From Granulosicoccus sp045106855 (lineage in GTDB: Bacteria > Pseudomonadota > Gammaproteobacteria > Granulosicoccales > Granulosicoccaceae): DNA of 64,000 nt. The translations under genes were made by a program, and so were the position numbers. Under the pieces are notes generated by a model. The model ran no database searches and was not told where the DNA came from. It worked only from the letters and a program-made list of their open reading frames with translations. Position 1 is the stretch's first letter. The number at the start of each line of letters is the position of its first letter. Positions 8,277-16,701 of the stretch are shown here, piece by piece. Location: positions 186,001 to 250,000 of the forward strand of contig JBGCFI010000023.1 of assembly GCA_045106855.1 (NCBI GenBank), in the 5' to 3' direction.

Positions 8277-9551
8277 TTACAGTCCAAGAATGTCTCGCAT
8301 ATCCGCCTCTGCCTGCTCAAGCGCATCCTCAGAGGACATTAAACCGTTAATGGCTGCATTTACGCTTTCCCCAATCGCCTGACCCAATGCCGGCCATTCC
8401 GGGATCAGCGGACGATAATGACCAATAGCCAGGTCAAGCGCTGCTACTCGCGTTGTCAAGAAATCAGGATGAATACTTGCATACTTTGCAACTACATCGG
8501 GATTGTCTGCAACAGATGCCGTAGTAAAATCTGGAAATGACTGCGCCATTGCAATTTTGGTCACGGTCTCAGCACTGACAGCCCACTCGATAAACTTTGC
8601 AGCAGCGTCAGCGTTAGTTGCACTTGCAGGAATTCCCATACCATGAACACCAATGGCAGGAGAACGTCCTGCCGGACCACCTGGTGGCAATGCAATGCCA
8701 GTGACATCTGCAAACTTACTGTTTGCCGGATCAACGATCTGGCTGATAATTCCCGTACCTTCCACGGCAAACGCTATCTGGCCGTTCTTCGCAGCAGCGT
8801 TTACTTCAGCAAAATTGAAATTTCCGGCACCTTCCGGACCATAGTCGTTGATCAACTTGGTATAGATATTTAACGCTTCAATATTCTCTGGGGAATTGAT
8901 GGCCGGTGTCAGGTCGCCACCCTCGTAGTCTGCAAAAAACGCTCCCCCATAAGCACGCATCACCATGGGGAAGATAAACATATTAAAGCCCTGACCCGGT
9001 ACAGCGCGCAACGCAATGGCAGCTTGATCATCAGTGGTGATTTTATCGGCTACGCTCAGCATCTCTTCCCAAGTCTGTGGCACTTCAGCACCGGCAGCCT
9101 CGAGAAGATCTTCTCGATAACTCATCAAGCCAACTCCCGCAAAAAACGGTAATGCCCATTGCTTGCCATCGACGTTATAGGCACCCAACGGTCCTGCCAA
9201 AATATCGGAAGTTGTTTCCTCCGACACCATATCGGTTATGGGTTGCAGCCAACCTGCCTGAATCCAACGCTGAACCTGAATCACCGGCGTGTGGACCACA
9301 TCGATATCCCCAGTTCCGCCTGTAAACGAAAGAGATATCCGGCTTTCGAAAACATCTTGCCCAACAACATCTATGTTCGCTTTTATGCCTGTTTCTGCTT
9401 CAAAATCATCGGCTAGCTCACGCAGGCCATTGGTGAACGGCATGCCAAACATGAGCACGTTAATCTCTTCCTGCGCATGAACTGTAGTCGTAACGAAAGA
9501 GGAAGATAAAACCAGACTGGTCGCAAGGACCGTTGATAATAAATGTTTCAT
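8277..9551 (-). CDS. Carbohydrate ABC transporter substrate-binding protein (family 1)
   Basis: A ~424-residue periplasmic binding protein. The N-terminus MKHLLSTVLATSLVLSSSF is a signal peptide with a cleavage site near VHAQEE. The mature part starts with the family-typical INVLMFGMPF...LADDFEAETGI pattern of extracellular solute-binding family 1 (MalE/UgpB-like). The ATG at 9551 is preferred, with a GGGAA ribosome-binding site close upstream, over the TTG at 9563. It is the first transporter gene, 32 bp after the IclR regulator. The ligand is probably a sulfated mono- or oligosaccharide given the three sulfatase-type genes downstream; this is inference. Confidence 0.92.
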   Translation of the reverse strand: MKHLLSTVLATSLVLSSSFVTTTVHAQEEINVLMFGMPFTNGLRELADDFEAETGIKANIDVVGQDVFESRISLSFTGGTGDIDVVHTPVIQVQRWIQAGWLQPITDMVSEETTSDILAGPLGAYNVDGKQWALPFFAGVGLMSYREDLLEAAGAEVPQTWEEMLSVADKITTDDQAAIALRAVPGQGFNMFIFPMVMRAYGGAFFADYEGGDLTPAINSPENIEALNIYTKLINDYGPEGAGNFNFAEVNAAAKNGQIAFAVEGTGIISQIVDPANSKFADVTGIALPPGGPAGRSPAIGVHGMGIPASATNADAAAKFIEWAVSAETVTKIAMAQSFPDFTTASVADNPDVVAKYASIHPDFLTTRVAALDLAIGHYRPLIPEWPALGQAIGESVNAAINGLMSSEDALEQAEADMRDILGL

Positions 9552-9583
9552 ATTTTTTCCCAAGTGATTAGCCCAGTGGCGCT

Positions 9584-10393
9584 TTACCCTCCGCGCATAG
9601 GCTTCGAGTGGTATTTAGGCTGCATTCTTGTTGCAGCACTTTCATCTAATACAAGCTGAGTAAGCTCGTTTCGCGCTTCTAATAGTGCATCGTTATAAAC
9701 ATCAATTGACCCCTTCACCTTTTTCGCTGATTCCGCTAATGCCAGCAGGTGTAAAAAGTTTCCACTGGCATCTTGAATAACAGTAGCGAATCGACGTATG
9801 CCAACATGATTACCTGTTTCATCAGCTGAAAAGACATCGTTACGACATTGCGCCAGACACCTCTTGACTTTACTGGCACTCAGGGCATTACCCATCCGGC
9901 CACGGACGCGAGGCGTTTCGAAAAAGCCATCGGTGAAGAATTGCGCCTCAAGATCACTCCAACTTAATCGACTGAGGTATAGCCTTGACAGTACATCGAA
10001 TTCATACAGTGAACGGCGAAAACCAACCCCCGCTCGCAACTCGATACTGGGATCGGGGTGATCAGTGGTTGAATGCCACAGCAGTTCATGACCAGCAACA
10101 ACCACCACCTCGGCACAGACATTCAGCCGGGTGCTCAATACGCGGATAGTGTCATCGAGCTTAGCCAAATACCCCTCGGACATAGGTACATTTCGACCTA
10201 GACGAAAATTGCGCACCACATATTTTTCGCTGGTTCGAAACAGATAGCCCCAATCGGAAAGAGACTTGAGAATACGATTCAACGTTGACGCTGGTAGTGA
10301 ACAATCGCGCGCAATATCAACTTGCTTAAGCGGGCCAGGTCCGGCCGCCATGATGTATTCCAGAACCAGAAGTGTGCGCTCTGTCGGATTCAT
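9584..10393 (-). CDS. IclR-family transcriptional regulator
   Basis: A ~269-residue regulator. The winged-helix N-domain includes QVDIARDCSLPASTLNRILK (about residues 24-43) and the C-terminal effector domain follows from about residue 90. The ATG at 10393 begins MNPTERTLLVLEYI, the usual start of the family; a TTG two codons earlier is unlikely. It is the promoter-proximal gene of the sulfatase/ABC operon, which suggests that it is a local, auto-regulated regulator responding to the imported sugar. A palindromic operator candidate lies 25 bp upstream. Confidence 0.9.
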   Translation of the reverse strand: MNPTERTLLVLEYIMAAGPGPLKQVDIARDCSLPASTLNRILKSLSDWGYLFRTSEKYVVRNFRLGRNVPMSEGYLAKLDDTIRVLSTRLNVCAEVVVVAGHELLWHSTTDHPDPSIELRAGVGFRRSLYEFDVLSRLYLSRLSWSDLEAQFFTDGFFETPRVRGRMGNALSASKVKRCLAQCRNDVFSADETGNHVGIRRFATVIQDASGNFLHLLALAESAKKVKGSIDVYNDALLEARNELTQLVLDESAATRMQPKYHSKPMRGG

Positions 10394-10417
10394 AGCCAAA
10401 GTAAAAGTTTACTGGTA

Positions 10418-10439
10418 AATATTCCATTATTGGAATATT
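10418..10439. promoter_or_regulatory. Palindromic operator candidate upstream of the IclR-family gene
   Basis: AATATTCCA and its exact complement TGGAATATT flank a 4-base spacer (TTAT), a perfect 9+9 inverted repeat. The position is just upstream of the regulator start, where an IclR-type dimer would bind to control the whole operon. Confidence 0.6.
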
Positions 10440-10822
10440 GAAAGAGGATGCACTTTTGTCGCTTTGCTGTCAACAGTTTTCTTACAACCTGCCCTTGATG
10501 CAGCCAACGTCGCGTTTGACTGACAATTGGTTACATACTGTCGTGGTATTCTCAGAGTCTGGACGGGCGACCCGCGTGCGAAACTGCGATTTGACGATTG
10601 CGCATCAACCTCATGAAAAGCTCACGAGTGGTTAGGCGACTACCGCGTTGTGCCCCGGTTCCTGACAGAAAGTCCCTAACACCAATTGAGCGTCATCCGC
10701 TGTCGCAAACCAACATAAGCACTTATGCGATTGATATGGAGAGGAATGAAGCGATATTTCAGCCTCTGTTGATTGTGTAAACACAATAAAACAAGGCCAT
10801 TCAATAAACTTGTTTAACGCGA
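10440..10822. other. Intergenic DNA between two minus-strand operons
   Basis: No credible gene. A small inverted repeat, ATTGTGT/ACACAAT with a 2-base gap at 10772-10787, lies downstream of the ribose-type operon end and might belong to its 3' end. The part next to 10440 should carry the promoter of the sulfatase operon, but I cannot pick a convincing -35/-10 pair. Confidence 0.4.
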
Positions 10823-11797
10823 CTACTCCTCTCTGCGTCGCAGTCCAAATGAAAGCGCCAGTACCACAAAGACCAAAACACCTATCCCCACCTGCTGCCA
10901 GAAAAAGTTCCATCCGATAAGCAATAAACCATTTCTCATCACAGCAAGAAGGCACACCCCCATCAATGTTCCGATGACTGTCGGACGACGATCTGAGGTC
11001 ATTGCAGTACCAATGAAGGTTGCACCGATTGCATCCAGCAGGAACGAGTCACCAGACAATGGAATGTAGGATTTAACCTGCGATGACAATAAAATTCCTG
11101 CGATGCCGCAAAGTACTGAACAGTAGACAAACACTTTGGACAACTCTCGGGGAACACGAACCCCGGAGTACAAAGCAACCCCGGATCTTGCCCCCATAAC
11201 CGCCACAATACGGCCAAATACCATCTTATGTAACAATAAATAAACAATGACGGAACAAGCTATCAAGGTCCAGACAGGCGTCGGCAACCCCAGGTACTGC
11301 GAGTCAGATATGGCTTTAAAGATGTGTGAGTATTCTTGCGTGGTTAATGTAATTGGCGTACCACCATTGGTTGCCAGACGTTGAACAGAACTACCAATAA
11401 ACAGTACGCCCAGTGTTGCCAAAAATGCGTCTATCTTCAATTTGTTAATCAGAAACGCGTTTAACAAACCCACCATCAAAGCCGCAACAAGTCCCCCGGT
11501 AACACCTAGAACAGCGCTATATCCAGCAGCAAGAAGGGAAAAAAATACGAGACCGGAAACATCGACAGAAACACCAACCGACAGGTCTATGCCTCCAGCT
11601 GCAATAACAATGGTCATACCCAATGACACAATGGCCAACAGAACAACTTTATTGGCAAGCATATTGTAGAAATTTTCTGGTGACAGAAATTTTTCAGTTG
11701 TTATTGAAAATAGGACAATGATCGCCGCAAACGCGATAAGCACAATGTAATTTGAAAGAGCCTCGAGACTAAAAACCGCCCTTTTTACATTATCCAA
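10823..11797 (-). CDS. Ribose/sugar-type ABC transporter permease (RbsC family)
   Basis: A ~324-residue RbsC/BPD_transp_2 permease with 8-10 hydrophobic segments. The family core AAGGIDLSVGVSVDVSGLV is present, with FLATLGVLFIGSSVQ and IGATFIGTAMTSDRRP further on. The start is best placed at TTG 11797: it has a strong GAGAGGGG ribosome-binding site about 6 bp upstream and follows the upstream stop (11800) by 2 bp. An earlier ATG at 11881 lies deep in the upstream gene and gives an unlikely polar extension. It is the second permease of the operon; two different RbsC-type permeases suggest a heterodimeric channel. Confidence 0.9.
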   Translation of the reverse strand: MDNVKRAVFSLEALSNYIVLIAFAAIIVLFSITTEKFLSPENFYNMLANKVVLLAIVSLGMTIVIAAGGIDLSVGVSVDVSGLVFFSLLAAGYSAVLGVTGGLVAALMVGLLNAFLINKLKIDAFLATLGVLFIGSSVQRLATNGGTPITLTTQEYSHIFKAISDSQYLGLPTPVWTLIACSVIVYLLLHKMVFGRIVAVMGARSGVALYSGVRVPRELSKVFVYCSVLCGIAGILLSSQVKSYIPLSGDSFLLDAIGATFIGTAMTSDRRPTVIGTLMGVCLLAVMRNGLLLIGWNFFWQQVGIGVLVFVVLALSFGLRRREE

Positions 11798-11799
11798 AA

Positions 11800-12798
11800 T
11801 TATCCCCTCTCGGCCGGCCGTGCAAATGATGTCAAAGCCACAACCAGTAAAATTAATCCTCCCTGAACACCGCTTACCCAATAAGAAGAAATTCCCAATA
11901 GTTGAAATCCATTTGCCAGAAAGCCTATAAATAGCGAGGCGATTAAAGTTCCACCGATTGTCGGAATAAATCTCCGGGAAAAAACAGTCCCCAGTAGCGC
12001 TGCCGCCAGTACAGGTAGTAAAAGCAAACTGGTTCCAGGCGTGGATGCGGATAAGCGTGAGACAATCAGTACCGAAGCAACTCCTGCGCAGAATCCTGAA
12101 AATACATAACTGAAGTAAATGTAGTGGGCTACGTTAAGACCAGCCGCTTTTGCCGCCTCTGGAAAACCGCCGGCAGCATACAACTTCACACCAAAGGGAG
12201 AGAAATGCATCAGAAACGCGACAAAAACAGTAAAAACAATCAAGACCCACGCGAGTGATGAAATTCCGAGAAATCGCCCAAACTGCAACATCGTCAGAAA
12301 ATCAGAACTCACACCCACCACATTGTTTTCAGTAATAGTCAGCTCCAGACCACTGGCAATATTCATGACCGCAAGAGTCGCAAGGAGCGGCATTATACGA
12401 AAGACATTCACGGCAATTCCGTTAAGCAAACCCAAAGCCATGCCGGACAACAGTGCGGCGAGAACAGCCACGGGTTCCGGCCATCCAAGATTTAGCACGG
12501 TGACAAAAACAGCTCCCGACAACCCAGCGATAGCTGCCACCGACAGATCAACACCACCCTTTTGCACATCGGTACCCGTACCAATGAAAACGACCGTCAT
12601 TCCATAAGCGAGAATAGTAAGAATCGTCGATTGTTCAACGACGTTTTGCAGGTTAAAGGCAGACGTAAAGCCTCGAGCGTAAACCGTAAAATAAAGCAGT
12701 ATGACGCCTAACGCCGCATACGCGCCAAGACGAACAAACAATGCCGCAACCGTTCTCCGGTCTGACGCTATTTTCGGAGTTTGTGCCAGGGACTTCAT
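11800..12798 (-). CDS. Ribose/sugar-type ABC transporter permease (RbsC family)
   Basis: A 332-residue RbsC-type permease. Conserved core KGGVDLSVAAIAGLSGAV, LLATLAVMNIASGL, and AALLGTVFSRRFIPTIGGTL near the C-terminus. It starts 5 bp after the stop of the ATPase gene and precedes the second permease with 2 bp between stop and start. The long polar N-terminus (residues 1-19) before the first membrane segment is normal. With the ATPase and the binding protein it forms a complete carbohydrate-uptake-type-2 system. Confidence 0.92.
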   Translation of the reverse strand: MKSLAQTPKIASDRRTVAALFVRLGAYAALGVILLYFTVYARGFTSAFNLQNVVEQSTILTILAYGMTVVFIGTGTDVQKGGVDLSVAAIAGLSGAVFVTVLNLGWPEPVAVLAALLSGMALGLLNGIAVNVFRIMPLLATLAVMNIASGLELTITENNVVGVSSDFLTMLQFGRFLGISSLAWVLIVFTVFVAFLMHFSPFGVKLYAAGGFPEAAKAAGLNVAHYIYFSYVFSGFCAGVASVLIVSRLSASTPGTSLLLLPVLAAALLGTVFSRRFIPTIGGTLIASLFIGFLANGFQLLGISSYWVSGVQGGLILLVVALTSFARPAERG

Positions 12799-12803
12799 GT
12801 TCT

Positions 12804-14315
12804 CTAAGACACGTCCTGAATTTCTGTTGTAGCGCCGGAAGCAACGGCGAGTAATTGATCACTATCAATTTCGCCTCGTTTGTATTCACCGACAATTTTT
12901 CCACGGTAGATGACCAGTATGCGATCACACATCTCAACGGTCTCTTCTAGATCTGAAGACACAAAGACAATTCCTTTGCCCTCGCGGGCCAATTGATTAA
13001 TGAGATTATAGATTTCGACCTTGGCACCAACGTCGACCGCGACTGTCGGGTCGTCCAGAAGATAAACTGAGCTGTCGCAGGACAACCACTTCGCCACAAC
13101 GACTTTTTGTTGATTTCCGCCAGAGAGATTTTTTACGGGTAGAAAGCGATCCGGAGTTTTAACGCCCAGCTCCTTGATCAAGGAATCGACAGCCTCTGCC
13201 TCGATCCCGGTATTGACGAAGCCTCCAGAAGAATACTGATTAATTGAGGCGATGCTGATGTTGTCAGATACAGAAAGATCAACCGCAACCCCATGAGCAC
13301 GCCGATCTTCAGGAATCATGGCGATACCGGCCTTCACCGCCTCTTGTGGGGACTTGAATCGTCGTTCCCGACTATTAAGTTTTATGATACCGGAATCAAT
13401 CTGGTCGAGTCCAAATGCGCATTTCAACAACTGTTTGTCCCCGGAACCCAGTAACCCGGTAAGACCGAGTACTTCACCTCTGTGCAGCGTAAGTGAAACA
13501 TTGCTGAAGTGTCCGTTCCTGGACACACTCTGAAGTTCAAGCACCGGCTCGCCTATCCGGGAAACTCGTGGCGGGTACATCTCTTTGGTATCCCTATCAA
13601 CCATAAAGGAGACGATTTCCTCAATACTTGAGTCAGGTGCAACTACACTTCCTGCGTTTTTTCCGTTCCGCAGGATAGTCACTTCGTCGCACAATTCCAT
13701 GATTTCCTGCATGTAGTGCGAAATGAATATAATCCCGATATCCTCATCGCGAAGCGCTCTCAATACACCAAAAAGACTTGTGACTTCTGCGGCCACCAGT
13801 GCAGCCGTTGGTTCATCCAATACCAGTACTTTCGCATCACTGGCCAACGCTCGAGATATTTGTACAATCTTCTGTTCCGCCGCAGAAAGATCCCTGATTA
13901 ACGACGAAGGGTTGATGTTGAGATCGAAATGCTTCTTTATCAACGCAGCGGCATCTTTTTTCATACGCCTTATGTCAAGGAAAATACCTTTGCGGAGTTC
14001 ATTGTTAAGAAACACAGCTTCGGCGACGGTAGCGGTCGGGACAAGTAGCCGATCCTGATGAATAAAATGTATCCCTTCTTTCTCAATGCTTGCCGGTGTT
14101 ATGACATCAAGTTTTTTCCCATTGACCTCTACACTGCCAGTGTCAAGTCGGTAAATGCCGGCAAGCACTTTGATAATGGTGGATTTGCCCGCTCCATTTG
14201 CCCCTACCAATCCATGAATCGAACGCTTGCGGACTCTTAGATTTACGCTATCAAGGGCTTTTACGGGGCCAAACTCTTTAGACACGCCGCGCATGTCAAT
14301 GACAAATTCAGTCAT
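12804..14315 (-). CDS. Sugar ABC transporter ATP-binding protein, two NBDs (RbsA family)
   Basis: A 503-residue tandem ATPase. NBD1 has Walker A GANGAGKST, signature LSAAEQKI and Walker B VLVLDEPT. NBD2 has the usual degenerate P-loop of this family (GLLGSGDKQ), signature LSGGNQQK and a Walker B that reads LLDDPTVAVD. The catalytic glutamate after the Walker B aspartate is thus an aspartate in NBD2, which is less usual. The ATG at 14315 has an AGGAG site ~10 bp upstream. It lies between binding protein and permeases in a B-A-C-C order. Confidence 0.93.
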   Translation of the reverse strand: MTEFVIDMRGVSKEFGPVKALDSVNLRVRKRSIHGLVGANGAGKSTIIKVLAGIYRLDTGSVEVNGKKLDVITPASIEKEGIHFIHQDRLLVPTATVAEAVFLNNELRKGIFLDIRRMKKDAAALIKKHFDLNINPSSLIRDLSAAEQKIVQISRALASDAKVLVLDEPTAALVAAEVTSLFGVLRALRDEDIGIIFISHYMQEIMELCDEVTILRNGKNAGSVVAPDSSIEEIVSFMVDRDTKEMYPPRVSRIGEPVLELQSVSRNGHFSNVSLTLHRGEVLGLTGLLGSGDKQLLKCAFGLDQIDSGIIKLNSRERRFKSPQEAVKAGIAMIPEDRRAHGVAVDLSVSDNISIASINQYSSGGFVNTGIEAEAVDSLIKELGVKTPDRFLPVKNLSGGNQQKVVVAKWLSCDSSVYLLDDPTVAVDVGAKVEIYNLINQLAREGKGIVFVSSDLEETVEMCDRILVIYRGKIVGEYKRGEIDSDQLLAVASGATTEIQDVS

Positions 14316-14374
14316 TGACTGATTTCTCCTGGTCTCGGGGAAGTGTCGCTAGAGTTTGCATACGAAAATGCAGG

Positions 14375-14402
14375 TTTCGCCTGACAGAATAGTCAGACGA
14401 AA
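14375..14402 (-). promoter_or_regulatory. Intercistronic stem-loop after the RbsB-type gene
   Basis: In transcript sense (minus strand) TTTCGTCTGAC pairs with GTCAGGCGAAA over 11 bp with one G-U wobble and a 6-base loop. It has no T-run. It sits 25 bp after the binding-protein stop and ~60 bp before the ATPase start, matching the stem-loop position in the neighbouring sulfatase operon. Confidence 0.65.
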
Positions 14403-14426
14403 CACAACAGTCGGTCTCAACGATAT

Positions 14427-15395
14427 CTATTTGGCTGGTAGAAAATCTTTTGCCAGCTCGGCTGCATTTGCTTTGTTAATCAGCACGGAGGATACAAACG
14501 TAATGGGAGGCACGTCTTGCCCGTTCAAGTATTTGGCAACGTTTTCAGCTGCACCTTTTCCGATCTTATAAGGTTGCTGGGCAGCAACAGCGGCGGCAGG
14601 CGAATTGGGATCAGCGATCATTTCCACATAGTCTGGAGAACCGTCTATACCGTATGTTTTAACTTCAGTACGACCAGCTTTTTCTATTGCCTGCGTAGCA
14701 CCAACACTAGGTCTGTCCCAGCACGCCCAAACAGCTTTCAGTCCTGAATCCTCGTCATACTTTGTCAACATATCCGTAACATCCGCGAAAGCCTGCTGAA
14801 CCGTGTTGGGCGCAACATCTTTCAATTCTGGTTCAATCAATTCTATGCCAGAGAAATTACTCATTACATACTTCATCTGGTCGTACCGGATTTTGCACAC
14901 GGGCACAGAATAAAAGCCGTTAAAGACCAAAACCTTACCTTCACCGCCCATATCATCCACCATCTGCAATGCTAAGTCCGATCCAATACCGTAATTGTTG
15001 GAGGTTGTATTGTTGACGGAATGAGGTGTGATGGTATCCACGGTAAAAAGTGGAATCCCCGCATCGCGGATTCTCTTCAACCATGGATCCAGCACTTCGA
15101 TATTTCCCAGTTGTTGAATGATTGCATCTGGCTTTTGTGTAATCAGAGTTTGTATCTGATTAACCTGTGTCTGGTCATTACGGCCTGCATCCAAAGCAAT
15201 CACTTCAGCACCCAGTCGCTCAAGCTCATCTATTTGCCCCTGGTAAGCCTGCAAGTCCCAGTGATGACTGGTTCCTACCACTGTGACACCAATGGTTTTA
15301 CCTTCCAGTGAAAGTTCTTCAGCGATAGATACAGTGGATGCCAACGTCACTAACGAGGTTACGACAAGGGATCTTGCAAGAAGCACGAATTTCAT
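14427..15395 (-). CDS. Sugar ABC transporter substrate-binding protein (RbsB/periplasmic-binding-4 type)
   Basis: A ~322-residue binding protein of the ribose/autoinducer type. The signal peptide MKFVLLARSLVVTSLVTLAS is cleaved near SIAEE. The mature start KTIGVTVVGTSHHWDLQAYQ and later DAIIQQLGN and GIDGSPDYVEMI follow the type I fold. The ATG at 15395 has an excellent GGGAGGAG site 5 bp upstream, so the longer reading from 15416 is rejected. It is the first gene of the operon, divergent from the SorC regulator at 15619. The ligand is unknown; pentoses, polyols and inositols are typical of the class. Confidence 0.92.
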   Translation of the reverse strand: MKFVLLARSLVVTSLVTLASTVSIAEELSLEGKTIGVTVVGTSHHWDLQAYQGQIDELERLGAEVIALDAGRNDQTQVNQIQTLITQKPDAIIQQLGNIEVLDPWLKRIRDAGIPLFTVDTITPHSVNNTTSNNYGIGSDLALQMVDDMGGEGKVLVFNGFYSVPVCKIRYDQMKYVMSNFSGIELIEPELKDVAPNTVQQAFADVTDMLTKYDEDSGLKAVWACWDRPSVGATQAIEKAGRTEVKTYGIDGSPDYVEMIADPNSPAAAVAAQQPYKIGKGAAENVAKYLNGQDVPPITFVSSVLINKANAAELAKDFLPAK

Positions 15396-15446
15396 AGTTT
15401 CTCCTCCCGAAATCAATCGGTTTAGTTATTTTCCATGGTTCGGTGT

Positions 15447-15460
15447 TGATATCAGTATCA
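15447..15460. promoter_or_regulatory. Inverted repeat in the divergent promoter region (operator candidate 1)
   Basis: TGATA-TCAG-TATCA, with looser symmetry extending on both sides. It lies 52 bp upstream of the binding-protein start, between it and the SorC-type regulator gene. Confidence 0.4.
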
Positions 15461-15537
15461 CCAACTATGACGGCAGATTAACCTTGATGAGGGGGGAATT
15501 CAAATACAGCCGCACACTTTACTTATGCTATAAAATA

Positions 15538-15549
15538 TGACATATGTCA
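15538..15549. promoter_or_regulatory. Perfect palindrome in the divergent promoter region (operator candidate 2)
   Basis: TGACATATGTCA is perfectly self-complementary and overlaps a TATAAAATATGA stretch that could be a -10 region. It lies about 70 bp upstream of the SorC-type regulator, where that protein could repress both divergent transcripts. Confidence 0.5.
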
Positions 15550-15618
15550 ATAGGGATTACCTGCAGACACCGGCCTCACCGCAGGCAACAGAACCACGTC
15601 AGTGAATAACCATGGGTA

Positions 15619-16626
15619 TTGAGTTCCGTTTTGAAAAACAACGCTGAAACACTTGATTCACGACTCTCGATTCATCATGACAGCGTTCTGGCGTCAACTG
15701 CCATGCTGTACTACAAGGAGGGGCTGACGCAAAACGAAATAGCGGCGCGCCTGGGAGTGTCGCGCCCCACCGTGGTCAATCATCTGCGACAGGCACGAGA
15801 ACAGAATATTGTCGATATCCGTATCAACGGAGCAGCGTTCAAGTCCTCCACGGTATCGAGAGAACTGAAAGACAAGTTTGACTTGCAAGATGTTTATATT
15901 GCTGACTTTTCCCCCGAGCCGGTTGACGAAAACGACAGAATCAGGATAAACCAGCATGTTGCGCGCGTTGGTGCGATGGCATTGCACGAAGTTCTGAAGC
16001 CAGGTGAGTTAGTAGGTGTTGCCTGGGGTGAAACCATGCAGTATCTGTCCGAAAACGTACCTTACCGCCTTATTGAAAAATTAACGATCTGCCAGTTACT
16101 GGGGGCAATGCCGACACCCCTTGTAGCAGCTGCGGAAAGCGTCTCCATTAAAATAGCGACCAGACTGGGGGCAAATTGCTTCACCCTGAATGCACCTGCT
16201 GTGCTCTCCTCTGCAGAACTTGCTGAAGCGCTACGCCAGGAGCCTGCCATAAAACATCAATTGCAGAAGCTTAATGGGCTTGATCGCGCAATTTTCTCAG
16301 TTGGCAATTGTGATTCAAACACCCCGATGGTTCAGCTGGCTATCGCGAATAAAACTGAAATAAAGTGGTACCGCAAAAACGGGGCAGTGGGTATTTTATG
16401 CGGATATTTTATCGATCAGTTCGGCAATCATATCAAAGGGCCAGTCGACGACCGAATGATCGGCGTTTCGTTGGATCAGGTTCGAAACACAGGAGCTGGT
16501 ATCTTGGTTGCCGGTGGGCGTGCAAAACTCAAAGCCATCCAGGCAACTTTGAATGGGGGCTATGTATCTCATTTAATCACCGATGATTCAGTAGGCCGAT
16601 TACTTTTAGACGACGCTAGTGGGTAA
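15619..16626 (+). CDS. SorC-family sugar-binding transcriptional regulator
   Basis: A ~335-residue regulator. The N-terminal HTH is LTQNEIAARLGVSRPTVVNH (about residues 36-55), followed by the SorC/DeoR-type sugar-phosphate-binding domain with GVAWGETM and GDRMIGV-like DDRMIGVSLDQV motifs. This family senses phosphorylated sugars. It is divergent from a complete ribose-type ABC operon and is its likely regulator. The start is uncertain: TTG at 15619 or TTG at 15631, neither with a strong ribosome-binding site; the first ATG in frame is at residue 29, just before the HTH. Confidence 0.88.
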   Translation: MSSVLKNNAETLDSRLSIHHDSVLASTAMLYYKEGLTQNEIAARLGVSRPTVVNHLRQAREQNIVDIRINGAAFKSSTVSRELKDKFDLQDVYIADFSPEPVDENDRIRINQHVARVGAMALHEVLKPGELVGVAWGETMQYLSENVPYRLIEKLTICQLLGAMPTPLVAAAESVSIKIATRLGANCFTLNAPAVLSSAELAEALRQEPAIKHQLQKLNGLDRAIFSVGNCDSNTPMVQLAIANKTEIKWYRKNGAVGILCGYFIDQFGNHIKGPVDDRMIGVSLDQVRNTGAGILVAGGRAKLKAIQATLNGGYVSHLITDDSVGRLLLDDASG

Positions 16627-16701
16627 TGAGATTAGCTAGGAACAACTTGTATTAACAACATAACCAAGTAATCAGGGAAACGTTCTGTCTTCCCGCTAAG
16701 T

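Noticed and set aside
10772..10787. ATTGTGT/ACACAAT inverted repeat as a terminator
   Set aside because: The stem is short with a 2-base loop and no T-run, so it cannot be told from chance.
16675..16694. GGGAA/TTCCC hairpin between convergent SorC and RpiR genes as a terminator
   Set aside because: Only 5 bp of stem and no T-tract.
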